Source of the DNA: Rhizobium sp. P38BS-XIX
GTDB taxonomy: Bacteria; Pseudomonadota; Alphaproteobacteria; Rhizobiales; Rhizobiaceae
Direction: 5' to 3'
Assembly: GCF_012641435.1 (NCBI RefSeq)
Contig: NZ_JABAIJ010000001.1
Coordinates: 124,001 to 188,000, forward strand
DNA length: 64,000 nucleotides
A model generated the notes under the pieces. It saw nothing but the letters and a program-made list of their open reading frames with translations. It did not search any database and was not told the origin of the DNA. Position numbers and translations under genes: made by a program. Below, in pieces: positions 37,913 to 48,727 of the stretch. The stretch's first letter is position 1. The number at the start of each line of letters is the position of its first letter.

Positions 37913-39279
37913 ACGAGCCTGTTGTTTTCAACAGTCAGCTGCGGGAACTGCGTGCTTCCCTTGATGAGATCGCCGGATGCAGGCTTGTCCCAGCGGAAGC
38001 CCATGATCGCGGCCTGTTCCATTTTCTGGAAGAGATTGCCTGTAATCACGGCCGACCCGGCGCCGTCCGCAACCGAAACGACGCAGCCGATACCCGCATG
38101 CTTGACGATATTGCCTGTCGCGACGACGTTGCGGAGATACTGACCCCAGCCGAGCCGCATGCCCCAGAGCGGCGCATTCTCGATGACATTGTCTGAAATC
38201 AACGTATCGGCCTCTGCCGAGATGCCGATACCAAAGCCGCCATCCTGCGCGTAAGGGGCGGTGAGCGACAGGTTGCGGATGACATTGCCCGTCACCGAAG
38301 CGAGCCTTCCGCCCTTATCAAAATTGGTGACCGCAATGCCATTGGCAGCGCCATCGACGAGATTATTGTTGATCGTGGCGCCGACGAACTCGAATTCGCA
38401 ATAGATGGCGGTTTCGCCTGAGCGCAGGCACTGATTATTCGATATCTGCACATTCGAGGCCGAATTGGCGCGGATCGCGGTGAAGGCGCAATCGGCAATC
38501 TGGTTGCCCGAAACCGTTACGCCATCGGCGCGGAAGACATTGATGCCGTTGCCATTCTGGCCGGTGCCTCCATCATTGGCGCGGATGCGCGCAATGCGGT
38601 TGTCGATGACGCTGCTGCCGTCCTCCGCCTTTTCCCACCGATGGATCAGAATGCCGCCATTGCCGCAATCCTCGACGCGATTGCCGGTCACCGTCAATCC
38701 GGTTGATTGGACGGAATAGATGCCGGCTCCGGCGGCACCCGAGATTCGACTGCGTTCGATCCGGCCGCCGCAGCGCTCCAGCTGCAGCGCATGCTTGCGG
38801 CTGCCGGTTACTTCGCAATTGTCGATGAGCACCTCGTCGACGCCGGTGAACTGCAGCAGGCCGCCGGCATAGTCGGCAAGCCAGCGATTGCCGCCATCAA
38901 GCACGAGGCCGGAAAGCTCGATGCGCTTGGCCTTGTCCGCATTCATCATATGGCCATCGCCGCTATAGACGAGCCGCGAAGCACCGGGAACGCCGGTGAT
39001 GCGCGTATTATCGGGCAGTGTCAGATTTGAGATGCTGTATGTACCCGGCGGAAGGAAGAGCGGCATGTTCGTGCGCGCCGCATTGTCGATCAACGACTGG
39101 AGCTTGCCGCTCTTGAAGTCGCTGGCGCCCGGCGTGGTCTTGAGCGCGATAGCGTCGATCGGTCCACGCAGATCGGCACCCGTCATTTTGGCCAGCGGCG
39201 CGGCAAAGACGCGGGGTGCGAGCAAGCTAGCCGCTGCCGAAGCGGCGAGTGAAGCGATGACTGCGCGGCGTTGGATCAT
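37909..39279 (-). CDS. Tat-exported right-handed beta-helix protein (TIGR03808-like)
   Basis: A 456-residue exported protein. The N-terminus MIQRRAVIASLAASAAASLLAPRVFA is a twin-arginine signal with an AXA cleavage site. The rest is a run of short repeats with NRI/NQI/NVI turns (VIDNRIARI, VSGNQIADC, ISNNQCLRS), the pattern of a parallel beta-helix as in pectin lyases and carbohydrate-binding enzymes. It resembles the uncharacterised Tat-exported repeat proteins found in rhizobia. ATG 39279 has an AGGAG site. No catalytic residues can be assigned. Confidence 0.8.
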   Translation of the reverse strand: MIQRRAVIASLAASAAASLLAPRVFAAPLAKMTGADLRGPIDAIALKTTPGASDFKSGKLQSLIDNAARTNMPLFLPPGTYSISNLTLPDNTRITGVPGASRLVYSGDGHMMNADKAKRIELSGLVLDGGNRWLADYAGGLLQFTGVDEVLIDNCEVTGSRKHALQLERCGGRIERSRISGAAGAGIYSVQSTGLTVTGNRVEDCGNGGILIHRWEKAEDGSSVIDNRIARIRANDGGTGQNGNGINVFRADGVTVSGNQIADCAFTAIRANSASNVQISNNQCLRSGETAIYCEFEFVGATINNNLVDGAANGIAVTNFDKGGRLASVTGNVIRNLSLTAPYAQDGGFGIGISAEADTLISDNVIENAPLWGMRLGWGQYLRNVVATGNIVKHAGIGCVVSVADGAGSAVITGNLFQKMEQAAIMGFRWDKPASGDLIKGSTQFPQLTVENNRLV

Positions 39280-39437
39280 TGCAAACTCCTGAATATCATC
39301 GCTGAAGCAGAAAACATGCCAGCTCCATCTGTCCCGATTTGATACATAGGCGCTATCATCCGCGCGTTCAGGGCCGGCTTTCATTGACCAATCTGTTTGC
39401 CGTAGGAGCGACTCGCGGCAGATGTTACCCCTGCCGC

Positions 39438-40208
39438 ATGCGGATAGCGGCCTTTCAACGTCTGGCACTTTTTGACGCCGTCGAGCAAGCGGCCGAGGTT
39501 TTGGCGCGTGATCTGGCTTGGGCGGAAGCGCAGGGCATCGATCTCGCCCTTTTTCCCGAATGCTATCTGCAGGGCCACAGTTACGACAAGGCCATCGCGA
39601 GACGGCGCGCAATGTCTCTGGATGATCCGCATTTGAGCGCTCTTGTTGCTCGTTTCGCCGCCAGAAAAACCACGGCAATCGTCGGTCTTTTCGAGCGCAG
39701 GAGCGATGGCATTTATAACAGCGCCCTCGTCGCCAAGTCCGGACGGATCAGCGGGGTCTACGCCAAGGCTCATCCGCTTGAGAAAGGCTGCATGCCGGGA
39801 CAGGATTTTCCGGTATGGGACGAGGGACATTGGCGCTTCGGCATCAATATCTGCGCCGATCTCAGATATCCCTATACGGCGCGTCGACTGGCCCGAAAGG
39901 GAGCGGGGCTCATCTGCAATCCCGTCAATCTCATGCTCCGGCCCCACAAGGCGGAAAGATGGCACAAGCCTGGGATTTCGGGCCTGCAGACCTGCGCCAG
40001 ACATACGGGCTGCTGGGTAATGGCATCGGATGTCGTCGGCAGCAACGATGATGGGTGGGTCAGTTACGGCAGCAGCGCCATCGTCGATCCAAACGGTGTC
40101 GTTGTCGCCAAGGCCAAGCCTTATTGCGAGGATGTTCTCGTTTTCGATCTGCCGGACCGGCAACCCGAGCGCAGTTTCGATCAAAAAGCTGCTGTGATCG
40201 CTACCTAA
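39438..40208 (+). CDS. Nitrilase-superfamily carbon-nitrogen hydrolase
   Basis: A 256-residue amidohydrolase of the nitrilase superfamily. The catalytic triad is complete: E41 in FPECYLQG, K110 in VYAKAHPLEKG and C139 in INICADLRYP. Substrate unknown; members hydrolyse nitriles, carbamoyl amines or omega-amides. ATG 39438 is chosen because upstream residues do not fit the family. It is close to the exonuclease gene (30-base gap) and may share its transcript. Confidence 0.83.
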   Translation: MRIAAFQRLALFDAVEQAAEVLARDLAWAEAQGIDLALFPECYLQGHSYDKAIARRRAMSLDDPHLSALVARFAARKTTAIVGLFERRSDGIYNSALVAKSGRISGVYAKAHPLEKGCMPGQDFPVWDEGHWRFGINICADLRYPYTARRLARKGAGLICNPVNLMLRPHKAERWHKPGISGLQTCARHTGCWVMASDVVGSNDDGWVSYGSSAIVDPNGVVVAKAKPYCEDVLVFDLPDRQPERSFDQKAAVIAT

Positions 40209-40237
40209 TCGTGCAAATCGCGCTATCCTCATAACTT

Positions 40238-41248
40238 ATGAGACCTGATCAACTGCTTTATCCGGCGCCTGAGGGCCTGTTCTGTCCGATCGGCGGCTTC
40301 TACATCGACCCCGTCCAGCCGGTTGAGCGTGCACTTGTCACGCATGGTCATTCCGATCATGCCCGCTCCGGTCATGGCCGCGTTCTCGCCACGCGCCAGA
40401 CGCTCGATATCATGCGTATCCGCTACGGCGATGATTTTGCCGGTTCGGAGCAGGCGGCCGCCTTCGGCGAGGAAGTGACGATCAACGGTGTCAAGGTTCA
40501 GTTCTATCCGGCCGGTCATGTGCTCGGCTCGGCGCAGATCGCCGTCGAGAAGGATGGGCTGCGCATCGTCGTTTCCGGCGATTACAAGCGCCGGCCCGAT
40601 CCGACCTGTGAGGCCTATGTGCCGGTCCCGTGCGATGTCTTCATCACCGAAGCCACCTTCGGCTTGCCGGTCTTCCATCATCCCGATCCTCTGGCCGAAA
40701 CGCGTAAGCTCCTGGCCTCGCTTCGCCAGTTTCCAGAGCGCACGCATCTGGTCGGCGCCTATGCGCTCGGCAAGGCGCAGCGCGTCATTCGCCTGCTACG
40801 CGATGCCGGTTACGACAAGCCGATCTACATTCACGGCGCGCTTGAAACACTGTGCGATTATTATGTGAGCCAGGGCATCGCACTCGGCGAGCTCAAGCCG
40901 GCGACCATCGAAAGCCGCGATCAGTCGATCTTCCACGGCGCCGTCGTCGTCGGGCCGCCCTCGGCATTTCAGGATCGCTGGGCGAGGCGCTTTCACGATC
41001 CGCTCCCAGCCTTCGCCTCAGGTTGGATGATGGTGCGCCAACGCGCCAAGCAGCTCGGCGTCGAGCTGCCGCTGGTCATATCGGATCATTGCGACTGGCC
41101 GGAACTGACCGAGACGATCTCCGATCTGAAACCGAGCGAGGTCTGGGTCACCCACGGGCGTGAAGAGGCCCTGGTGCGCTGGTGCGAGCTGCAGGGCATC
41201 GCCGCAAAGCCACTACATCTCATCGGTTATGAAGACGAGGGCGATTGA
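40238..41248 (+). CDS. Ligase-associated DNA exonuclease (MBL fold)
   Basis: A 336-residue metallo-beta-lactamase/beta-CASP protein of the type tied to DNA ligases (TIGR04122-like). The metal motif THGHSDHARSGH and later metal positions GHVLGSAQI, SGDYK and SDHCDW fit an RNase J/SNM1-like nuclease. Such proteins are coded next to an ATP-dependent ligase and an Lhr-type helicase in DNA repair clusters. The ligase start codon overlaps its stop by one base (TGATG). Confidence 0.88.
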   Translation: MRPDQLLYPAPEGLFCPIGGFYIDPVQPVERALVTHGHSDHARSGHGRVLATRQTLDIMRIRYGDDFAGSEQAAAFGEEVTINGVKVQFYPAGHVLGSAQIAVEKDGLRIVVSGDYKRRPDPTCEAYVPVPCDVFITEATFGLPVFHHPDPLAETRKLLASLRQFPERTHLVGAYALGKAQRVIRLLRDAGYDKPIYIHGALETLCDYYVSQGIALGELKPATIESRDQSIFHGAVVVGPPSAFQDRWARRFHDPLPAFASGWMMVRQRAKQLGVELPLVISDHCDWPELTETISDLKPSEVWVTHGREEALVRWCELQGIAAKPLHLIGYEDEGD

Positions 41249-42885
41249 TGAAAGCCTTTGCCGACCTTCTAGACCGCCTGGTGTTGACGCCGAGCCGCAA
41301 CGGCAAGCTGAAGCTGCTGACCGACTATTTTCGCGATACGCCCGATCCTGATCGTGGCTATGGTCTGGCTGCTATCGCAGGCACGCTCGAAGTCCGCAAC
41401 GTCAAGCCCGCCATGCTGCGCGAACTTGTTCTTGAGCGCATGGACGATGTGCTCTTCCGCTATTCCTACGATTATGTCGGCGATCTCGCAGAAACGATCT
41501 CGTTGGTCTGGGACAAGGAGAGCGACATCGAGCGTCCTCCCGGCGAGCAGCCGAGACTTGGCGACGTCGTGCGCAACATGAATGCGCTTGGGCGCACCGA
41601 GGTGCGCGGCTTCGTCCGAGATCTGCTCGACAGGCTGGATACATCAGGCCGCTTTGCCTTCCTGAAGCTCGCGACGGGCGCGATGCGCATCGGCGTCTCG
41701 GCGCGACTTGCCAAACAGGCTCTGGCGGAGCTGAGCGGCAGGGACGTCACCGAAATCGAGACGCTCTGGCATGGCCTGCAGCCACCCTATGAAAGCCTGT
41801 TCCGCTGGCTTGAGGGCAAGGGCGATCGGCCGATATTGGCGACGCCGGCGATCTTCCATTCCGTAATGCTTGCCAATCCGGTCGAACCCGGCGATCTCGA
41901 TGGGCTCGACCCCGCAAATTTCGCCGCCGAATGGAAATGGGACGGCATTCGCGTTCAGCTTTCGCGCGCCGGGGAAACCAGCAAGCTCTATTCGCGCTCG
42001 GGCGATGACATATCCGGCGCTTTTCCCGATATCGTTGATGCGATGAATTTCGAAGGCGTCATGGATGGCGAGTTGCTGGTTGGCGGAACTGTGCGGTCCA
42101 ACAGTCCGACGCGCTCCTTTTCCGATCTGCAGCAGCGCCTGAACCGCAAGACCGTGACCTCGAAGATGCTGGAGGAATTTCCAGCCTTCATCCGCGCCTA
42201 TGATCTCCTGTTCGATGGCGCCGAAGACGTGCGTGCTCGCGGCTTCCTCGAGCGGCGCGAGCGGTTGACCGAGATTATCGAAGCTGCGCCGCATGATCGT
42301 TTCGATCTGTCACCGCTCGTCGATTTCACCTCATGGGAGGACCTCGACCGACTGCGCTCCTCGCCGCCCGATCCGGTGATCGAAGGCGTGATGATCAAGC
42401 GAAAGGATAGTTCCTATCTTGCCGGCCGCGCCAAAGGCCCGTGGTTCAAGTGGAAACGCGATCCCTACAATGTCGATGCCGTGCTGATGTATGCGCAGCG
42501 CGGCCACGGCAAGCGATCCAGCTACTATTCCGATTTCACCTTCGGCGTTTGGGCGACGACGCCGGAGGGTGAGCAGCTTTTGCCCGTCGGCAAGGCCTAT
42601 TTCGGTTTTACGGATGCCGAGCTGGAAGTGCTCGACAAGTTCGTGCGCAACAACACGGTCGATCGTTTCGGCCCTGTGCGAGCCGTGCGCGCCGATCGCG
42701 ATTTCGGCTTCGTTGTCGAGGTTGCCTTTGAAGGGATCAACCGATCCAACCGCCATAAATCCGGCGTTGCCATGCGGTTTCCGCGCATCGCCCGGCTGCG
42801 GCAGGACAAGCCACCTTACGAGGCCGACAGGCTGGAAACTTTGATCGCGATGATTGACGCGAAGGCTCCCACTGTTGATGAATAG
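41248..42885 (+). CDS. ATP-dependent DNA ligase (Lhr-cluster type)
   Basis: A 545-residue ligase with an N-terminal DNA-binding domain and a nucleotidyltransferase core. The adenylated lysine is K230 in AEWKWDGIRVQL, with GELLVGG, EGVMIKRKDSSY and KWKRDPYNVDAVL as further ligase motifs and an OB-fold at the end. It is the TIGR04120-like repair ligase, not the replicative NAD-dependent LigA. It pairs with the upstream exonuclease. The helicase and phosphoesterase usually seen in this cluster are not next to it. Confidence 0.9.
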   Translation: MKAFADLLDRLVLTPSRNGKLKLLTDYFRDTPDPDRGYGLAAIAGTLEVRNVKPAMLRELVLERMDDVLFRYSYDYVGDLAETISLVWDKESDIERPPGEQPRLGDVVRNMNALGRTEVRGFVRDLLDRLDTSGRFAFLKLATGAMRIGVSARLAKQALAELSGRDVTEIETLWHGLQPPYESLFRWLEGKGDRPILATPAIFHSVMLANPVEPGDLDGLDPANFAAEWKWDGIRVQLSRAGETSKLYSRSGDDISGAFPDIVDAMNFEGVMDGELLVGGTVRSNSPTRSFSDLQQRLNRKTVTSKMLEEFPAFIRAYDLLFDGAEDVRARGFLERRERLTEIIEAAPHDRFDLSPLVDFTSWEDLDRLRSSPPDPVIEGVMIKRKDSSYLAGRAKGPWFKWKRDPYNVDAVLMYAQRGHGKRSSYYSDFTFGVWATTPEGEQLLPVGKAYFGFTDAELEVLDKFVRNNTVDRFGPVRAVRADRDFGFVVEVAFEGINRSNRHKSGVAMRFPRIARLRQDKPPYEADRLETLIAMIDAKAPTVDE

Positions 42886-42975
42886 CGCAGGGCGATTCCT
42901 CACCACAATGTGAGTTGGCCTTGCCGCGCAACCCGTGCAGATTTCAGCTGGCGCCGGGATATTTGGACAGAGCCT

Positions 42976-43962
42976 ATGACCCAGTCTGACGACAATATAT
43001 TCCGTCCCAACCGCCGCGGCGTCCTTGCCGGCCTTGCTGTATCTTTGTTTGCGCCGGCCATAGTCAGGGCTGCCGATGACAGCACCACCGCCACCAAGCC
43101 GGCGGAAAACAAAGTTGCCATTCCCAGAAGCGATGAGAAGGCGGCCGATGCGCCGCCGCAATTGTCGGGCGATTATGCCAAGGAACGACATGTCTTCCGC
43201 ACGGATCTCCTGAGCAAAGGGCCTGCACCGGATATTTATGAGCCGTTGGTGACGCCCTCGAACGCCGATCAGCTGTTTTACCGCAGCGGCCTGGGGAGCC
43301 AATTGGAACTCGTCGCCTGGGTATCTCGCTACACGCGCACGCCCAAGCCAAAGCCGGCGGTACTTTTCCTGCACGGCGGCAACGCCATCGGCCAGGGCCA
43401 TTGGCAGTTGATGAAGCCCTACATCGATGCCGGCTATGTCGTCATGATCCCTTCGATGCGTGGCGAAAACGGCCAGAAGGGTAATTTCTCGGGCTTTTAC
43501 GATGAAGTTTCGGACGTGCTGGCCGCCTCCGATCGGCTGCGGCACCTGCCGGGTGTCGATCCGCATCGCATGTTTATCGCCGGGCACAGCATCGGCGGCA
43601 CCTTGACGATGCTGGCTGCCATGTCGACGAAGCGTTTTCGTGCGGCCGTGCCGATCTCGGGCAATCCGGATGCCTACGCCTTTTTCAGCCGCTATCCCGA
43701 GGATATCCGTTTCAACACCAAGAACCCGCGTGAATTCCAGATGCGGTCGCCGCTTTGCTATGCCCACAGCTTCAAATGCCCGATGAAGCTCTTTCACGGT
43801 ACCGAGGAGGCGCATTTCGATGCTCGGCTGGCTCTGCTGACAAAGCGGGCAACGGCAAGCGGCGTGAAGATGGAGATGGCGACTGTGGCAGGCAGCCATA
43901 ATTCCGCTCTGCCGGCCGAAATCGAACAGAGCATCCAGTTCTTCAAGAGCGTTGCCGCCTAA
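42976..43962 (+). CDS. Tat-exported alpha/beta hydrolase
   Basis: A 328-residue secreted serine hydrolase. The N-terminus has a twin-arginine signal, NRRGVLAGLAVSLFAPAIVRA, with AXA cleavage. The hydrolase core has VLFLHGGNAIGQGHW (oxyanion region), the nucleophile elbow GHSIGG, and a C-terminal SHNS histidine; it resembles dienelactone hydrolase/prolyl oligopeptidase-like enzymes. Function in the periplasm unknown. It follows the ligase gene with a 90-base gap. Confidence 0.83.
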   Translation: MTQSDDNIFRPNRRGVLAGLAVSLFAPAIVRAADDSTTATKPAENKVAIPRSDEKAADAPPQLSGDYAKERHVFRTDLLSKGPAPDIYEPLVTPSNADQLFYRSGLGSQLELVAWVSRYTRTPKPKPAVLFLHGGNAIGQGHWQLMKPYIDAGYVVMIPSMRGENGQKGNFSGFYDEVSDVLAASDRLRHLPGVDPHRMFIAGHSIGGTLTMLAAMSTKRFRAAVPISGNPDAYAFFSRYPEDIRFNTKNPREFQMRSPLCYAHSFKCPMKLFHGTEEAHFDARLALLTKRATASGVKMEMATVAGSHNSALPAEIEQSIQFFKSVAA

Positions 43963-43970
43963 AGCACGTT

Positions 43971-44057
43971 CGTTTCAAGGAGCGATGGAAACGCTCTCTC
44001 TGTTTTGCGTTCAGGCAATCGCGGAAAACCCGAGATGGTTTTGCTTTCGTTGAAACG
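43971..44057. repeat. Intergenic inverted-repeat element
   Basis: The ends CGTTTCAA (43971-43978) and TTGAAACG (44050-44057) are perfect inverted copies around an 87-base element between two convergent genes. Composition and style resemble the other palindromic elements of this window, but no second copy was found here. Confidence 0.4.
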
Positions 44058-44075
44058 CCGCGCGACTGTCTGTGC

Positions 44076-46208
44076 TTATCCCGTCAGCTTCTCGATCAGC
44101 GCAGTCGCTGCCTGAGCAATGACAGTGCCGGGCGGGAAGATCGCATCGGCGCCGGCTGCCTCCAACGCGGCAAAATCCTGAGGCGGTATGACACCTCCGA
44201 CGGCGATCAGGATATTGCGGGCGTTGCGGCGGATCAGCGCTTCCTTCAATTCCGGCACCAGCGTCAGATGGCCCGCGGCCAGCGATGATGCGCCGAGAAT
44301 ATCGACGCCTTCGCGCACGGCGACATCGGCCACTTCTTCCGGCGTCTGAAACATCGCGCCGACGACAACATCGAAGCCGAGATCGGCAAAGGCCGTGGCG
44401 ATGACCTTCTGTCCGCGGTCGTGCCCGTCCTGGCCCATTTTGGCGATCAGGATACGAGGCTTCTCGCCGCGCTTCCTGCGGAAGGCTTCGACGGTGGCGA
44501 CGGCCTTGTTGAAGACGGGATCCGCTTCTCCGACCTCCTGGCGATAGACGCCCGAAATGGTTCGGATTTCGGCGACGTGGCGACCGTAGGCTTTTTCCAG
44601 CGCCAGCGAGATTTCGCCGACCGTGGCTCTGGCCCTTGCGGCCTTCACGGCAAAATCGAGCAGATTGCCCGTGCCGTTGCGTGCAGCATCAGTGAGGGCG
44701 TCCAGAGCCGTTTCGACGGCTGTCGTCTCTCGCGTGCCCTTCAACTGCTGCAGCTTGGAGAGCTGCCGTGCCCGCACCTCGGAATTGTCGACCTTCAGAA
44801 CATCGACTTCGATATCCTTTTCCGGCTTTGAGAAATTGATGCCGACCAGGATCTGTTGGCCGCTGTCGATACGGGCCTGCGTGCGGGCGGAGGCCTCCTC
44901 GATCCGCAGTTTCGGAATGCCCTTCTCGATCGCTTTCGCCATGCCACCCAGCGCCTCGACTTCTTCGATGTGGGCAAGTGCACGGGCGGCAAGATCATGG
45001 GTCAACCGTTCGACGTAAGCCGAACCGCCCCATGGATCGATGATCCCGGTCGTGCCGGATTCCTTCTGCAGCAGGATCTGCGTATTGCGCGCGATGCGGG
45101 CGGAATGATCGGTAGGAAGGGCAAGCGCTTCGTCGAATGAGTTCGTGTGCAGCGATTGCGTATGTCCCTGCGTCGCCGCCATCGCCTCGACCATGGTGCG
45201 GATGATGTTGTTCATCGGATCCTGCGCCGTCAGAGACCAGCCGGAGGTCTGGCTGTGCGTCCTGAGCGCCAGGGATTTCTGATCTTTCGGTGCGAAATTC
45301 TTCTGCATCAGCGCAGCCCAGATCAGGCGTCCGGCACGCATCTTGGCGACCTCCATGAAGAAGTTCATACCGACGGCCCAGAAGAACGAGAGGCGCGGCG
45401 CGAAGCTGTCGATATCAAGACCTGCCGCGACGCCGGCCCGTGCATATTCGATGCCGTCGGCGATCGTATAGGCAAGCTCTAGGTCGGCGCTCGCTCCCGC
45501 TTCCTGCATGTGGTAGCCGGAAATCGAGATCGAGTTGAATTTCGGCATGCGCTCGCTGGTGTAGCTGAAGATATCCGAGACGATACGCATCGAAGGCTGT
45601 GGCGGGTAGATGTAGGTGTTGCGAACCATGAACTCCTTGAGGATATCGTTCTGGATCGTACCCGACAGCTTGTCTTCGGAGACGCCCTGTTCCTCCGCCG
45701 CGACGATATAAAGCGCCATGATCGGCAGCACCGCGCCGTTCATCGTCATCGACACGCTCATCTCATCGAGCGGAATGCCATCGAAGAGCTGGCGCATGTC
45801 GAGGATGGAATCGATCGCCACACCGGCCATACCGACGTCGCCGGCAACGCGCGGATGATCGCTGTCATAGCCGCGGTGAGTGGCGAGATCGAAGGCGACG
45901 GAGAGGCCCTTCTGTCCGGCCGCGAGATTGCGGCGGTAGAAGGCGTTGGATTCCTCGGCCGTCGAGAAGCCGGCATATTGCCTGATGGTCCAGGGCTGCT
46001 GGACATACATTGTGGGGTAGGGACCACGCACGAACGGCGCGGCTCCGGGATAGGTGCCAAGAAAATTCAGGCTAGCGAGATCGCTTTCAGTATAGGAGCG
46101 CTTGACGGCGATGCCCTCGGGAGTTTCCCAAGTGGCAGCATCGGTCGTTGGCGCCATTGCTTGCGACTTGGCCCAGGGAATGCTGGCGAAGTTTGGGATA
46201 TGGGTCAT
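44076..46208 (-). CDS. scpA: Methylmalonyl-CoA mutase, large (catalytic) subunit
   Basis: A 710-residue B12-dependent mutase interconverting methylmalonyl-CoA and succinyl-CoA. The N-terminal TIM barrel has [20 protein letters not shown] and [13 protein letters not shown]. The C-terminal cobalamin domain carries DGHDRG with the B12-ligand histidine H596. ATG 46208 gives the normal N-terminus. It lies 34 bases after the small-subunit gene in the same direction. It lets propionyl-CoA and branched-chain carbon enter the TCA cycle. Confidence 0.96.
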   Translation of the reverse strand: MTHIPNFASIPWAKSQAMAPTTDAATWETPEGIAVKRSYTESDLASLNFLGTYPGAAPFVRGPYPTMYVQQPWTIRQYAGFSTAEESNAFYRRNLAAGQKGLSVAFDLATHRGYDSDHPRVAGDVGMAGVAIDSILDMRQLFDGIPLDEMSVSMTMNGAVLPIMALYIVAAEEQGVSEDKLSGTIQNDILKEFMVRNTYIYPPQPSMRIVSDIFSYTSERMPKFNSISISGYHMQEAGASADLELAYTIADGIEYARAGVAAGLDIDSFAPRLSFFWAVGMNFFMEVAKMRAGRLIWAALMQKNFAPKDQKSLALRTHSQTSGWSLTAQDPMNNIIRTMVEAMAATQGHTQSLHTNSFDEALALPTDHSARIARNTQILLQKESGTTGIIDPWGGSAYVERLTHDLAARALAHIEEVEALGGMAKAIEKGIPKLRIEEASARTQARIDSGQQILVGINFSKPEKDIEVDVLKVDNSEVRARQLSKLQQLKGTRETTAVETALDALTDAARNGTGNLLDFAVKAARARATVGEISLALEKAYGRHVAEIRTISGVYRQEVGEADPVFNKAVATVEAFRRKRGEKPRILIAKMGQDGHDRGQKVIATAFADLGFDVVVGAMFQTPEEVADVAVREGVDILGASSLAAGHLTLVPELKEALIRRNARNILIAVGGVIPPQDFAALEAAGADAIFPPGTVIAQAATALIEKLTG

Positions 46209-46242
46209 GGAGCCGATGCCTCCCCGGATGCAATATTCATTC

Positions 46243-47589
46243 TCATCCCTCCACCCCGTCACTCAATCGTATCGGCATCAGCCCCATGCCGCCGGTAATC
46301 GGGCCCAAAGATCCCAAAACGACAACCGGCCGCTCGGTCTTCATCGCAAACAGCGTCGTTCCGACGATCGGCTTGGCGACGCGACTCTGCCGCGCTGTCG
46401 CAACCATTGCCATAAGCTCGCCGCTGGCGATCACCTTTGGGAGGCCGCCTTTGCGCTCGATATCGGCAAAGATGTTCCACGCCTGTTCGGCCAACGCGTC
46501 CGTCAGGGCCTCGATAGCGCCGGCTCCGGCAGCGGGGTCGATGACGTGATCGAGGTGGCTCTCGGCCACGAGGATCGTCTGCATGTTGCGCGCAAGGCGT
46601 CGCGCGAGCGGATCGGGGATCCCGTGCGTGAGACTGTGCGGCAAAACGGAAATCTCGTCGGCGCCGCCGACGCCGGCCGAAAAGGCGGCGATCGTGTTGC
46701 GCAGAATATTCGTTTCCGGATCGAGCCGGGTGAGCATGCGATAGCTCGTTTCGGCATAGAGATGCGCCTGCGGCGGCTCGGCGACGCCGCATGCCTCGGC
46801 GATGCGGGCAAAGATCAGCCGCGCAGCGCGCATCTTTGCGATCGTAGTGAACTGGTTCTGGTCGGCCGATAGGCAAAGGCTGGCGGCCGCAAGCGCGGCT
46901 TCCAGAGAAAGGCCGGTTTCTTCAAGCAATCGCAGGTGGCCGACGAGGCTTGCGGCCATAACGGCGAGCTCCTGCGCCTCCGTTCCCCCCGCATTGTGGA
47001 CAGAACGTCCGTCCGCGTTGATGACGGTGCCAGCCACGTTCAATTCCAATAAATGACTGATGTCGTTATGGAAATTTGAAGAATAAACGGCTGCCAAGAA
47101 GGCGTCGAGGCCGAGATGCGCGCTTTGAACTCCGGCATCCGCCAACGACCCAATCAACCCTTTGACGGTGAAAGGCGGAACGCCGTCGAGGCGCAATGTT
47201 GTCGCTCTGCCTGCTGCTGCGGCCACTTTCGAGATGTTTGGTTCTGCCGCATCCATGCCGATGCCGAACGAGGAAGCGGAATCCTGCGCGACGAGACAGA
47301 TGCCGCTCGCACCGTTGGCCAGATCGTCGTCGAGCTGTGCCATTGCCCTTTCGTGATTCGGATCGTCCACGCGCTGCGTTATCGTCCAAGGCAGCTCGGT
47401 GTGTTGACGAGAAAGCGGCATGGAATCTCCGCGTCGCTGATAAAGCGGCTCTATGGCGATGCCGTCATCCGTTCGCGACACCAGCGTTTCCTGGAAGTCT
47501 TTGCCCTTGAGCGCCCGGTCCACCAATTTCAGCCAGGCCTCGTGATCCGTTTGGCTGAAGATGTCCGGGTCGAGACTGTCGATGTTCAT
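46243..47589 (-). CDS. mutA: Methylmalonyl-CoA mutase, small subunit
   Basis: A 448-residue protein related to the catalytic chain but shorter. It has no DGHDRG motif and so no intact B12 ligand, as expected for the non-catalytic partner in the heterodimeric enzyme. ATG 47589 follows GGAGG. It is the upstream gene of a mutA-scpA pair, divergent from a lipoprotein L,D-transpeptidase. Confidence 0.92.
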   Translation of the reverse strand: MNIDSLDPDIFSQTDHEAWLKLVDRALKGKDFQETLVSRTDDGIAIEPLYQRRGDSMPLSRQHTELPWTITQRVDDPNHERAMAQLDDDLANGASGICLVAQDSASSFGIGMDAAEPNISKVAAAAGRATTLRLDGVPPFTVKGLIGSLADAGVQSAHLGLDAFLAAVYSSNFHNDISHLLELNVAGTVINADGRSVHNAGGTEAQELAVMAASLVGHLRLLEETGLSLEAALAAASLCLSADQNQFTTIAKMRAARLIFARIAEACGVAEPPQAHLYAETSYRMLTRLDPETNILRNTIAAFSAGVGGADEISVLPHSLTHGIPDPLARRLARNMQTILVAESHLDHVIDPAAGAGAIEALTDALAEQAWNIFADIERKGGLPKVIASGELMAMVATARQSRVAKPIVGTTLFAMKTERPVVVLGSLGPITGGMGLMPIRLSDGVEG

Positions 47590-47762
47590 GCGATCCTCCG
47601 TCCCGTAAAGGTCTAGCCCATGACGTGGCAGGGGAAAACAGCAGTTTGGCCAATCGGTGCAATATCTTGCCGGTGTAGACCTTGATGTCGACGCCAGCCT
47701 CGCTCCAGCCGCGCCGTTCATCATGCGGCCGATCCGACATATGTTCCAACTGGTTCCCGATG

Positions 47763-48566
47763 ATGGCCGATCTGCTGACCGTTTCCCGCTACCTGCTCTC
47801 AACTGCCGCCTTGGCGACATTGTCGGCCTGCAGCATCATTCCCGATACGGGCGCGACCGACCCCGATCGCTTCGTGCAGGAGACCACGCCAGTCTTCTAT
47901 CGTCCGGAGGGCATCGATCCGCAGAAGGTGCAGCGCCTGCCGGTGCAGCCCGTGCCGCAGTCGCGTGATCTTTTCCGGACTCAGTTCCATCAGACCTACG
48001 GCTTGCCGACCTTCAATCCAGTGCATCAGGCGATGTATGCTCAGCACAGTGAAGACGACTTCACGCTGCCGGCAATCCCTTACAAGCGCATCGATCCGCG
48101 TTTCCTGCGTCAGGAAGTGGACTACAGAACCAATGAGCGCCCGGGCACGATCGTCGTCGATACCAAAGACCATTTTCTCTATTTCATCGAGCCGGGCGGA
48201 AAGGCCATGCGCTACGGCGTCGGGCTTGGCGCGGCGGGTTACGCCTGGCATGGCAGGGGCTTGATCCAGTGGAAGCAGAAATGGCCGCGCTGGACGCCGC
48301 CGGCCGAAATGGTTGCACGCGACCCGCAGATACGACCGCTATCGGCCGAGCGCGGCGGCATGAATCCCGGGCCGACCAATCCGCTCGGCGCGCGCGCTCT
48401 TTACATCTATCAGAACGGCAGGGACACGCTTTATCGCGTTCACGGAACCCCGGATTGGCAGTCGATCGGCCATGCGGCTTCCTCGGGTTGTGTGCGCATG
48501 CTCAACCAGGACGTGATAGATCTCTACAACCGAGTGCCGAATAAGGCAGAAATCGTCGTTTTGTAG
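47763..48566 (+). CDS. L,D-transpeptidase, lipoprotein
   Basis: A 267-residue YkuD-family enzyme that forms 3-3 peptidoglycan cross-links or attaches proteins to the cell wall. The N-terminus ends in a lipobox (TLSACS), so it is a lipid-anchored protein secreted by Sec. The catalytic signature is HGTPDWQSIGHAASSGCVRM, with the cysteine nucleophile in SGC. A very similar gene follows at 48728. No good ribosome site is seen for ATG 47763. Confidence 0.88.
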   Translation: MADLLTVSRYLLSTAALATLSACSIIPDTGATDPDRFVQETTPVFYRPEGIDPQKVQRLPVQPVPQSRDLFRTQFHQTYGLPTFNPVHQAMYAQHSEDDFTLPAIPYKRIDPRFLRQEVDYRTNERPGTIVVDTKDHFLYFIEPGGKAMRYGVGLGAAGYAWHGRGLIQWKQKWPRWTPPAEMVARDPQIRPLSAERGGMNPGPTNPLGARALYIYQNGRDTLYRVHGTPDWQSIGHAASSGCVRMLNQDVIDLYNRVPNKAEIVVL

Positions 48567-48727
48567 TGACATTTTACCACAAATTTTCGTGATGTTGCAT
48601 AAGTGCGATAGCGGCGCCCTGCGGCTCTCTTTAGTTTCGCCTTTGTCTCTGCAAACCTCTCGGGGAGCCGAATCAGCTGATGTTGGCGGGTTCTCGCTTC
48701 CTCTTCAACAGGAACTATGCTGTCGAC

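Noticed and set aside
39381..40232. Antisense frame over the nitrilase gene
   Set aside because: The sense strand carries a complete Glu-Lys-Cys triad.
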